Origin: Acidobacteriota bacterium | GTDB taxonomy: Bacteria > Acidobacteriota > UBA6911 | Direction of reading: 5' to 3' | Assembly (NCBI GenBank): GCA_016934555.1 | Contig: JAFGSS010000048.1 | Coordinates: 1-33,239 of the forward strand | Length of the DNA: 33,239 nucleotides | In this document: piece by piece, positions 25,029 to 31,697 of the stretch | How positions within the stretch are numbered: position 1 is the first letter of the stretch | How the letters are laid out: every line of letters begins with the position of its first letter | Position numbers and translations under genes: made by a program | The notes under the pieces: generated by a model | Database searches by the model: none | What the model saw: the letters and a program-made list of their open reading frames with translations, nothing else | What the model was told of the DNA's origin: nothing

Positions 25029-25370
25029 TTACTCCTCTTCGCGGTGGTCCAGATCGACCTCGTCGGGCTCCTGGTCTTCGTTCTGCTTGTGGATGTACTT
25101 GATCACGTGCTTCATGATGAGGAGGTTCGGTCCGTCGCCGCGGTGCACCTTGATGCAGCTCTTGTCGTACCACTCGATGACGCCCCGGATCTCCTCGCCG
25201 TCGATGAGGGCGACGACCATCGGGGTCTTTGCCGCCATCTGCTTGATGTAGTAGTAGTTCTCGGCGTTGGTCACCTCCGGCGGAACGCGCTTGCGAGGCA
25301 CGGAACCGTAACGCGGCATCTGGTCCTTGATCTCGGACAAACTGGGACGAATGAGCTTCCTGTTAACCAT
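25029..25370 (-). CDS. hfq: Divergent, extended Hfq-family RNA chaperone
   Basis: A 113-residue Sm-like protein. The Sm1/Sm2 core runs from about 47 to 94: KTPMVVALIDGEEIRGVIEWYDK, then NLLIMKHVIKYI (KH at 87-88, matching the YKHAIS motif of classical Hfq with Met for Tyr). The Q8-equivalent region reads NAENYYYIKQMAA. A 45-residue basic N-terminal extension (SVPRKRVPPEVTNAEN) and an acidic C-terminal tail (DEVDLDHREEE) differ from the E. coli form. I recall similar long forms in Acidobacteriota. RNA binding is expected, but surface specificity may differ. The start ATG 25370 follows GGAGGATCCT. A divergent promoter lies upstream, and pdxA is directly downstream. Confidence 0.85.
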   Translation of the reverse strand: MVNRKLIRPSLSEIKDQMPRYGSVPRKRVPPEVTNAENYYYIKQMAAKTPMVVALIDGEEIRGVIEWYDKSCIKVHRGDGPNLLIMKHVIKYIHKQNEDQEPDEVDLDHREEE

Positions 25371-25468
25371 AGGATCCTCCGGTGGAGGTTGCTAGAGAGC
25401 GATTGGCGATATTCCGCGAGCCGCCGTAAGCTGCCTGTCCGTGCGGTCGATCAGTCGGATTAAGCGGC

Positions 25469-25497
25469 ATTGTAATCTCTCACTGTCCCTTTGACAA
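25469..25497 (-). promoter_or_regulatory. Promoter of hfq-pdxA
   Basis: On the minus strand, -35 TTGTCA (25497-25492), an exact 17-base spacer and -10 TACAAT (25474-25469). It would give a leader of about 90 bases before hfq. The -35 shares five bases with the -35 of the divergent TPR promoter. Confidence 0.7.
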
Positions 25498-25519
25498 GAG
25501 AAAATTAATCCGCTAAATT
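25491..25519 (+). promoter_or_regulatory. Promoter of the TPR gene
   Basis: A perfect TTGACA (25491-25496), a 17-base spacer and TAAATT (25514-25519). Expected start near 25526, before the ribosome site (AGGGTG) and ATG 25564. It shares its -35 region with the divergent hfq promoter. Confidence 0.65.
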
Positions 25520-25563
25520 TAATGTCCAGTGAGTTTAGAAATGCCTTATTCTCAGGGTGCCGC

Positions 25564-25995
25564 ATGATGAAACCCCTGCTGGTCCTGTCGCTGCTGCTGC
25601 TTGCGCCCGCTGTCCCGCGGCCGGACGCGGCCGCGGCGCAGGACTCCGGCCGGCCCCAGCTGATCCGGGACACCGCCGTGGCCGAAGGGGAAGAGGAGAC
25701 GGCCGCGGAGGAGCCGCTGCCGGAGCCCGATCCCGCCCGGGCGGAGGAAAGCGTCGACATCGGCGACTATTATTTCAAGCGGAAGAACTATCCGGCCGCC
25801 ATCGAGAGATACCTCGAGGCGCTCCGGTACCAGCCCGACTCCGTCCCGGCCTGGGAGGCCCTGTCGAAGGCCTATGAGAAAAGCGGGCAGCGCTCCCTGG
25901 CGATCGACGCCCTGAAGACGCTGATCGAACAGAACCCTGACTCCCCCGGGGTCCCCGAATACCGCCGGAAGATGGAGCGGCTGGAAAAGCCGTAG
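25564..25995 (+). CDS. Small secreted tetratricopeptide repeat protein
   Basis: A 143-residue protein. The signal peptide covers about residues 1-25 (core LLVLSLLLLAPAV, ending AAAAQ). A Glu/Pro-rich linker follows, then about two TPR units: IGDYYFKRKNYPAAIERYLEAL and AWEALSKAYEKSGQRSLAIDAL. It is probably a periplasmic protein-protein interaction module; its partner is unknown. The start is ATG 25564 (or 25567) after AGGGTG. Convergent with holB, 13 bases away. Confidence 0.82.
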   Translation: MMKPLLVLSLLLLAPAVPRPDAAAAQDSGRPQLIRDTAVAEGEEETAAEEPLPEPDPARAEESVDIGDYYFKRKNYPAAIERYLEALRYQPDSVPAWEALSKAYEKSGQRSLAIDALKTLIEQNPDSPGVPEYRRKMERLEKP

Positions 25996-26008
25996 ACCGC
26001 GCCCGGAA

Positions 26009-27106
26009 TCAGCGCCGGGTGATTTCGATGAAGAGGGCCTCGAGCGCGATCTGGCGGTTCACGTTGCTCTTGAGGTTCAGCTTGAGCCTCTGCACCCCCT
26101 CGATGGAGCGCACCAGGGTCTGGTGCCGTACCGACCGGGCGAGCGGGCCGATCCGGTCGAGGAGGTCGCGCTGCCCCACCCGCCCCGGGTCGATCCGGGC
26201 GTAGTAGACATCCTCGAGCAGGGCCGAAACCGAATCGATGTAGATCAGAAAGGACTGCTTGTCCCGGGTCGCCTGGGCCGCCGCGGCGCTGGCTTCGCGG
26301 AAGGACCCCTTCCCCAGCAGGAGGGAGACGAAGTCGAACGCCTGCTCCCGGATCCCGCTGTAGGCGGCGGTGTCGAAATCGAGGGCGGCCCCCAGACTCC
26401 CCCCGCTGAGGGCGGCCGCCAGGCGCGCCTGGGCCGCCGGCCGTCCCTCGGCCTCGACCAGGCGCCGTTCGATCATCTCCGGCTGAATCTCCCCGAAATG
26501 GAGCAGCCGGCAGCGCGAGCGGATGGTGTCGAGCAGCGCGTAGGGGTTGGCGGTCACGAGAATGATCACCGTGCGGCTCGGGGGCTCCTCCAGGGTCTTG
26601 AGCAGGCAGTTCTGGGCCTCGACCGTCATCCGGTCGGCCGGGTCCAGGATCACGACCCGGTAGCGCGCCTCGATCGGCTGGAAGGCGATTTCCCCGATGA
26701 GGCCCCGGATCCGCTGGATGCCGATCGCCGTCTTTCCCTCGTCCGGCCCGACCAGGTGCAGATCGGGATGGCGCATTTCCCTGATCCTGCAGCTCGGGCA
26801 GCTGCCGCAGGGACGGTCCCCCCTTTTTTCGCACTCGAGCCGCCGGGCCAGGATGGCGGCGCCCATCCTCACGCAGGGGGAGCAGCGGCCGCAGGCGTCG
26901 TCCCCTTCCGGGGAGAGGCAGTTGAGGCGGCGGGCGGCCATGAGGGCCAGGGTGCATTTGCCGACCCCGGGCGGGCCGGCGAAGATCATGGCGTGCGGCA
27001 ACCGGTCCCGGCCGATCGCGCGCCGCAGGATATCGACCGCCCGCGCGTTGCCGATGAAGGAGCCGAAGCAGGGAGCCGTCTTCGGGGAAGGCGTGCGCGC
27101 GCTCAC
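26009..27106 (-). CDS. holB: DNA polymerase III delta-prime subunit (HolB) with two zinc modules
   Basis: A 365-residue AAA+ clamp-loader subunit. FIGNARAVDILRRAI leads to a P-loop GPPGVGKCT (44-52). Further motifs are AQNCLLKTLEEPP and the SRC motif IRSRCRLLHF. Unusually there are two consecutive zinc modules: C63-x8-C72-x2-C75-x2-C78 and C92-x7-C100-x2-C103-x2-C106, whereas clamp-loader subunits normally have one. DnaX is an alternative, but the length and lack of tau-type extension favour delta-prime, as does the position next to tmk. The start GTG 27106 overlaps the tmk stop (GTGA), giving translational coupling. Confidence 0.9.
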   Translation of the reverse strand: MSARTPSPKTAPCFGSFIGNARAVDILRRAIGRDRLPHAMIFAGPPGVGKCTLALMAARRLNCLSPEGDDACGRCSPCVRMGAAILARRLECEKRGDRPCGSCPSCRIREMRHPDLHLVGPDEGKTAIGIQRIRGLIGEIAFQPIEARYRVVILDPADRMTVEAQNCLLKTLEEPPSRTVIILVTANPYALLDTIRSRCRLLHFGEIQPEMIERRLVEAEGRPAAQARLAAALSGGSLGAALDFDTAAYSGIREQAFDFVSLLLGKGSFREASAAAAQATRDKQSFLIYIDSVSALLEDVYYARIDPGRVGQRDLLDRIGPLARSVRHQTLVRSIEGVQRLKLNLKSNVNRQIALEALFIEITRR

Positions 27107-27732
27107 GGCAGCCACCGGTCGAGAAGCTCCCGGACCCGGGCGAAAACCTCGTCCGGACTCCCGGCGGCATCCACGACCTCGATCCGGCCGGGAAACCTCC
27201 GGGCCAGCGCGAGGTAGCCCTGGCGGATCTTCCGGTGGAAGGAAAGGTCCTCCGCTTCGAACCGCCCCTCGGCCGCCGCGGCCGGATCGGAGCCGTTGCG
27301 CGCCCGCGCCCGGCCGAGCCCCGTTTCCACGTCGAGGTCCAGCAGGACGGTCCGGTCCGGTTCGATGATGCCCAGAAGCCGGGCCACCCGCTCGATGTCG
27401 TCCATGGGAATCCCGCGCGCGGCCCCCTGGTAGACGCGCGTGGCGTCCTGGTACCGGTCGCACAGCACCACCTGGCCCCGCCCGAGGGCGGGCTCGATCT
27501 CTTCGCGCAGATGCTGGTGCCGGTCGGCGAGGTAGAGGAGGAGTTCCGACCAGGGCTCCCGCCGTCCGCCATCGGGACTGAGCAGGACCCGGCGCAGCGC
27601 CCGCCCGAACTCGGTCCCCCCGGGCTCCCGCGTCAGCAGGCAGGGGATGCCCCGGCGGCCGAGGTGCTCGTGCGCCCGCCCGATCTGCAGGCTCTTGCCG
27701 GAACCTTCTATCCCTTCAAAGGTAATGAACAT
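27103..27732 (-). CDS. tmk: Thymidylate kinase
   Basis: A 209-residue P-loop kinase converting dTMP to dTDP. P-loop FEGIEGSGKS (5-14), the catalytic DRYQDATRVYQG (DRY at 92-94), TREPGGT (35-40), and a lid region that includes RARARNGSD. Length is standard. It lies upstream of holB with a 4-base overlap, a common bacterial pairing, and is divergent from yggS. Confidence 0.95.
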   Translation of the reverse strand: MFITFEGIEGSGKSLQIGRAHEHLGRRGIPCLLTREPGGTEFGRALRRVLLSPDGGRREPWSELLLYLADRHQHLREEIEPALGRGQVVLCDRYQDATRVYQGAARGIPMDDIERVARLLGIIEPDRTVLLDLDVETGLGRARARNGSDPAAAAEGRFEAEDLSFHRKIRQGYLALARRFPGRIEVVDAAGSPDEVFARVRELLDRWLP

Positions 27733-27740
27733 CGGAATCC

Positions 27741-27769
27741 TTGCCAGGGGGGCCGAAGCCTTCTAGAAT
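27741..27769 (+). promoter_or_regulatory. Promoter of yggS-yggU
   Basis: TTGCCA (27741-27746), an exact 17-base spacer and TAGAAT (27764-27769). The expected start near 27776 leaves a leader of about 58 bases before yggS, which has GGAGG at 27826-27830. Confidence 0.6.
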
Positions 27770-27833
27770 GCATCAGGGTAACAAAGCCCGGTCCTCAACT
27801 CAAACCGAATTCTCAGCCGAGGCGTGGAGGCCC

Positions 27834-28529
27834 ATGAACCCGATTGCGCATAACCTTCAATCGATCCGGGAGGAGATCGGCAAAGCGGCCGAGGAGTGCG
27901 GGCGCGCGCCCGGGGACGTCCTCCTCCTGGCGGTAAGCAAGACCTTTCCCCCGGAAACGATCGCGGAGGCGGTCCGTGCGGGGCAGACGCGATTCGGGGA
28001 AAACCGCATCCAGGAAGCCGAGGGGAAGATCCCCCTTTTCGGCCCCGATCCGAAACTCGAATGGCACCTGATCGGCCACCTGCAGTCGAACAAGGCGCGC
28101 CGGGCGGCGGAGCTGTTCGACGTCATCCACTCGGTGGACAGCCTGAAGCTGGCCTCCCGCCTCGACCAGGCCGCGGGGGAAGCCGGCCGGACCCTGTCGG
28201 TCCTGCTGCAGGCCGACCTCGCGGGGGAGGAGACCAAATTCGGCGCGACCGCCGAAGAGGTCCGCGCGCTCCTGGAAGCGGCCGCCGGCTGGCCGAACCT
28301 CCGCGTCGACGGGCTGATGACGATCCCCCCCTTCTTCGACGACCCCGCCCGCTCGCGCCCCTATTTCGAGAGGCTGCGCCGGTTGCGGGAAGAGCTCGAA
28401 TCGGAGCGGCCGGGGTGCCTGGGGCGGCGGCACCTTTCGATGGGGATGAGCCACGATTTCGCGGAAGCGATCCGGGAGGGGGCCACCATCGTCCGCGTCG
28501 GCACCGCCATCTTCGGGACGCGCGCATGA
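27834..28529 (+). CDS. yggS: PLP-binding homeostasis protein (YggS/PLPBP family)
   Basis: A 231-residue single-domain PLP-binding TIM-barrel protein. LLAVSKTFPPETI contains the PLP-binding Lys; FGENRIQEAEGKI and WHLIGHLQSNKARRA are family signatures, and LSMGMSHDFAEAIREGATIVRVGTAIFG (read in parts) binds the phosphate. YggS proteins have no known enzymatic reaction and maintain PLP and amino-acid balance. The start ATG 27834 follows GGAGG. The stop overlaps the yggU start (ATGA). Confidence 0.95.
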   Translation: MNPIAHNLQSIREEIGKAAEECGRAPGDVLLLAVSKTFPPETIAEAVRAGQTRFGENRIQEAEGKIPLFGPDPKLEWHLIGHLQSNKARRAAELFDVIHSVDSLKLASRLDQAAGEAGRTLSVLLQADLAGEETKFGATAEEVRALLEAAAGWPNLRVDGLMTIPPFFDDPARSRPYFERLRRLREELESERPGCLGRRHLSMGMSHDFAEAIREGATIVRVGTAIFGTRA

Positions 28530-28858
28530 CGGGGGAGCTCGACATCCGGGAAACCGCGGAGGGGGTGGAGGTGCGCGTCCACGTCCAGCCGCGGGCGAAG
28601 CGGATGGAAATCGCCGGGACCCACAACCGCGCCCTGAAGCTGAAGGTAGTCGCCCCGCCGGTCGACGACGCCGCCAACCACGCCGTCATCGGGTTCCTGG
28701 CCTCCGTCCTGGGGGTGGCCCGGTCCTCGATCGCCATCGCGGCGGGAGCGAAATCGAGGGACAAGACGGTCCGTATCCGCGGCCTGTCGCCCGCGCAGTT
28801 TCTGGCCCGCCTCGAACCCCGCCGGATCCCGCACGCTGTGCAAAACCTGTGGAAATGA
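28526..28858 (+). CDS. yggU: DUF167/YggU family protein
   Basis: A 110-residue small protein. VRVHVQPRAKRMEIAG and LKLKVVAPPVDDAANHAVI are the two conserved blocks, with AGAKSRDKTVRI as the third. The family function is unknown. It is often encoded near yggS, as here, and is translationally coupled to it. The end of the gene overlaps the first of a group of DnaA-box-like sequences. Confidence 0.92.
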   Translation: MTGELDIRETAEGVEVRVHVQPRAKRMEIAGTHNRALKLKVVAPPVDDAANHAVIGFLASVLGVARSSIAIAAGAKSRDKTVRIRGLSPAQFLARLEPRRIPHAVQNLWK

Positions 28859-28947
28859 TGTGGAAACGGGTGAGGACGTTTTTCTGTTAACGTTGCATCG
28901 AAAGGGTTTGTCGATTATGCACGGGGAGGGGGGCGGCCTGTGGATAA
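28848..28947 (-). promoter_or_regulatory. Cluster of three DnaA-box-like 9-mers
   Basis: TGTGGAAAT (28848-28856), TGTGGAAAC (28859-28867) and TGTGGATAA (28939-28947). The last is the exact reverse complement of the consensus DnaA box TTATCCACA; the first two differ from it by two bases each (ATTTCCACA and GTTTCCACA). All three are in the same orientation, at the end of yggU and in the gap before the phosphatase gene. No AT-rich unwinding element is obvious, so this is more likely a DnaA-binding or regulatory site than an origin. Confidence 0.4.
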
Positions 28948-28988
28948 TTCCGCCCGTCCTCGTCTTATCGGCAGGGAACCCGGAAGGG

Positions 28989-29720
28989 TTACGTTACGGC
29001 CAGGATGCGGACGACGACGGCGGTGATGTTGTCCGGCCCCCCCGCCTCGTTGGCCGACCGGACCAGTTGGCGGCAGGAGTCCTCCGGGGAGGCGGCCGGC
29101 CGCGAGAGGATCCGTTCGATCTCCCCGTCCCCGAGCACGTCGGTCAGCCCGTCGGAGCAGAGGAGGTAGAGGTCCCCTTCCCGGCACCGGTCGGAGCAGA
29201 GATCCACCTCCACCTCGGGGTGGGTGCCGATCGAGCGGGTGACGAGGTGTTTTTGAGGATGGCGGACGATCTCGTCCTTGGACAGGATCCCGTTTTCGTA
29301 GAGCGGCCAGACCAGCGAGTGGTCGCGCGTCAGCTGTTCGAGCCGGTCCCCCCGGAGGAGGTAGGCGCGCGAGTCCCCCACCTGGGCCACGTGGTAGCGG
29401 GGCCCGTCGAAAAAGAGCGCCGTCAGGGTGGTGCCCATCCCGCGGTACTCGGCGTGCTCCCGCTGGGTTTCGTAAACGCGCGTGTTGGCCTGCCGCACGG
29501 CCGAGCCGAGAGTCTCTCCCGCATCCCCGGCGGCGCCCGCGGCACCGATGACGTCGTGCACGACCGAGGAGGCGATCCGGCTGGCGACCTCGCCGGCGGC
29601 GTGCCCCCCCATCCCGTCGGCCACCAGGAAAAGGCGGTTCGGGCCATCGACGACGAAGGCGTCCTCGTTGGACTCCCGCACCCTCCCCTGATCGCTCAGC
29701 ACCCCGAATTCGATACGCAC
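28989..29720 (-). CDS. PP2C-family serine/threonine phosphatase
   Basis: A 243-residue soluble protein phosphatase with two metal ions. Motifs in order: SDQGRVRESNEDAF (Asp/Glu metal site), VADGMGGHAAGE (D35 metal ligand), VGDSRAYLLRG, LLCSDGLTDVL and GGPDNITAVVV. It is the Stp/PrpC type that reverses Ser/Thr kinase phosphorylation. No kinase gene is in the window. The start is GTG 29720; a TATACT lies only two bases upstream, too close to serve this start, so the real promoter is probably farther upstream. Confidence 0.95.
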   Translation of the reverse strand: MRIEFGVLSDQGRVRESNEDAFVVDGPNRLFLVADGMGGHAAGEVASRIASSVVHDVIGAAGAAGDAGETLGSAVRQANTRVYETQREHAEYRGMGTTLTALFFDGPRYHVAQVGDSRAYLLRGDRLEQLTRDHSLVWPLYENGILSKDEIVRHPQKHLVTRSIGTHPEVEVDLCSDRCREGDLYLLCSDGLTDVLGDGEIERILSRPAASPEDSCRQLVRSANEAGGPDNITAVVVRILAVT

Positions 29721-29745
29721 TCAGTATACCCCGGCGTCCGTAATG

Positions 29746-29779
29746 GGGCCGGTCCGCCGCCCGAGCGGCGGCCGGTCCC
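29746..29779. promoter_or_regulatory. Strong GC-rich hairpin in the phosphatase/coiled-coil divergent region
   Basis: CCGCCGC (29754-29760), loop CCGA, GCGGCGG (29765-29771), extended after a short mismatch by GGGCCGG (29746-29752) pairing with CCGG and CCC on the other arm, with a one-base bulge. It lies in the 5' leader expected for the phosphatase gene. No T-tract, so not a standard terminator. Confidence 0.4.
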
Positions 29780-29884
29780 GGACGCTGTTCATCATACCCC
29801 GCTTTCGGCCCGAACGACACCAAAACCATGGGGTGAAATCGGACCCTCCCCCCGGCTCCGGGCACCCTTCCGGCTGGAGCCCTG

Positions 29885-29893
29885 TGTTATGAT
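29885..29893 (+). promoter_or_regulatory. Extended -10 promoter of the coiled-coil gene
   Basis: TGTTATGAT: a TGn-extended -10 (TATGAT at 29888-29893), 28 bases before the ATG. The -35 is weak. The leader would start near 29900 and holds a GGAGG-like sequence. Confidence 0.5.
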
Positions 29894-29920
29894 ATCGCAA
29901 ACCGGAGGCACGAGGCCCTT

Positions 29921-31696
29921 ATGCTCCCAGGACACAAAACCCTGTTCCACTTTCTCTCCCTTCTCCTGTTGCTCGCCTGCGGCTCCCTCCCCGCCGCGGC
30001 CGGGGTTTCCCGCGCCGTCCAGCAGGAATACCGGGAACGCTACGAACACAAGGCGATGGTGCTGAAGGTCCCCCTGTACGGCGACCGGCAGACGGTGCGC
30101 ATCACCGGCCCGGGCTACCGCGTCGAGCCGGGGTCCGGGACCCCGCGCTTCAAGGTGGGGGACCAGCTGCGGGTCCTGGAAATCGCCTTCTCGGGGGACC
30201 AGATCCGTTTCCGCCTGAGCCCCGTCACCACCTCCGAGACGGTCGAGCTCTCCTTCCAGTTCGACGCCGGACTCGAGGACGATTTTCCGAACCGGAAGGT
30301 GTTCGACCAGGCGCTCGGGGCCGTCCTCACGGAGGGGCTCCGGTACGCCGAGATCGACGACGCCCGGCGCCAATTCGTGACCGGCCATTTCGAACGGTCG
30401 GTGCGGGAACTGGCGGAGGCCGCCTCCATCAGCCGTGACGCGGCGCTCGAGCAGATCGCCCCGCTTCTCCCCGCCTACCAGCAGGCGAAGCGGGAAACCG
30501 CCTCCCTGGAGGGACGGCTCCAGAAGATATCGGCCCAGCTGGAAACCGCCCGGAGCGAAAACCGCGGGCTCCAGTCCAAGGTCGGGAGCCTCGAAGCGGA
30601 ATCCTCCCGCCTGAAACGCTCGAGCTCGGAGCTGGAGGAAAGGATGCGCGCCTCCTCCTCCCAGATTTCGCGCCTGGGGGAGGAACTGCGGGCGGCCCAG
30701 GGGACGGCCCAGGGGTACCAGAAGGAGTTGGCGGCCATCCAGCGCTCGCTGAACCTGAAGGCGGAGGCGGGGAAGGACCTCTCCCGGCAGATCGCCGAAC
30801 TGGGCCAGGCGCTGCGCACCCTGCAGACCGAAAAGGACACGCTCACGGCGAAGGTCGCCTCGCTGGAGAAGAACCTCGAGGCCCGGAAAGCGGCCGGCGC
30901 GCGCCTCGAGGGGGAAAACGCGGAGCTCCGGGACGAAAACAGCGGGCTGCAGAAGACCATCCGGACGCTGACCTCGAAGGAGGATTCGCTCGCCCGGCAG
31001 TACCTGGAGCTCAAGAACGAGAAGGAAAAGCTGGACGACTTCGCCGCAGGCGTCCGGGCGCTGCGGACGCGGCTCGTGGAGGAGAAGGAGGCGGACGGCT
31101 TCCGCACCGGCAAGGCGCAGGTGCTCGTCAACGACCTGGTCATCGGCTCCCTCGAATGGAGGATCCCCGCCGCCGTCACGCGCGGCCGGGGGGCGGAGGC
31201 GGAGGCCGCGTTCACGGCCGAATCGATCGATTACGTGCGCGCCACGCCGGAGGAAAAGCGTGTGCTGCGCTCGCTCGGCGACCCCTTCCGGGTCCGCGTC
31301 GGCCTCGACCCGGGGGCCGCGTCCGTCCGGGCGGAGGCGGGGCCGGGGGAACCGGTCCGGGAGATCCGGGAGCGGGAGCGCTCCCTCTGGACATGGACGC
31401 TTCACCACCAGGGAAACCGCGACGCCCGTCTCCGCTTTTCGGTCCGCCTGATCGACCATGGCGGCGCGGAGATCGGGCTCCTCGACCGCGAGCCGGTGCT
31501 CGAGGCCGCGGACGCGCTGCGCCGCGTGCGCGACGCCCTGCGCCCGGTTCCCCTGGCCGTCGGCGCGGTCCTGGGGTTTCTCCTCTTCGGCATCGTCGGC
31601 ATATTCCGGCGCCCGCGGCGCCCGCACCCGCCCGCCCCGCGTTCCGGCGCACGCGCGGAACCCGGGGCGGACCACGTCCCCAGGAAGGAGCTTTGA
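29921..31696 (+). CDS. Coiled-coil envelope protein with C-terminal transmembrane helix
   Basis: A 591-residue protein of unknown function. The N-terminal export signal (core FLSLLLLLACGSLPAAA) could be a normal signal peptide or a lipobox at LLAC. A beta-rich region (about 35-110) precedes a long coiled coil (about 180-400: repeated SLEGRLQKISAQLETAR-type heptads and TLQTEKDTLTAKVASLEKNLE). A second globular domain (about 400-530) ends before a transmembrane helix (about 547-565) and a Pro/Arg-rich cytoplasmic tail. It would span the periplasm as a rod. It is divergent from the phosphatase and convergent with the PEGA protein. No family can be named. Confidence 0.85.
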   Translation: MLPGHKTLFHFLSLLLLLACGSLPAAAGVSRAVQQEYRERYEHKAMVLKVPLYGDRQTVRITGPGYRVEPGSGTPRFKVGDQLRVLEIAFSGDQIRFRLSPVTTSETVELSFQFDAGLEDDFPNRKVFDQALGAVLTEGLRYAEIDDARRQFVTGHFERSVRELAEAASISRDAALEQIAPLLPAYQQAKRETASLEGRLQKISAQLETARSENRGLQSKVGSLEAESSRLKRSSSELEERMRASSSQISRLGEELRAAQGTAQGYQKELAAIQRSLNLKAEAGKDLSRQIAELGQALRTLQTEKDTLTAKVASLEKNLEARKAAGARLEGENAELRDENSGLQKTIRTLTSKEDSLARQYLELKNEKEKLDDFAAGVRALRTRLVEEKEADGFRTGKAQVLVNDLVIGSLEWRIPAAVTRGRGAEAEAAFTAESIDYVRATPEEKRVLRSLGDPFRVRVGLDPGAASVRAEAGPGEPVREIRERERSLWTWTLHHQGNRDARLRFSVRLIDHGGAEIGLLDREPVLEAADALRRVRDALRPVPLAVGAVLGFLLFGIVGIFRRPRRPHPPAPRSGARAEPGADHVPRKEL

Positions 31697-31697
31697 T

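Noticed and set aside
28859-28988. Chromosomal replication origin
   Set aside because: There are three DnaA-box-like sites but no AT-rich unwinding region and no dnaA, dnaN or gidA-type neighbours. Kept only as a possible DnaA-binding site.
29723-29728. Minus-strand TATACT as the promoter of the PP2C gene
   Set aside because: It ends only two bases before the GTG start, so transcription would begin inside the coding region. TATGAT at 29796-29791 is farther upstream and more plausible, but its -35 is poor, so neither was annotated.
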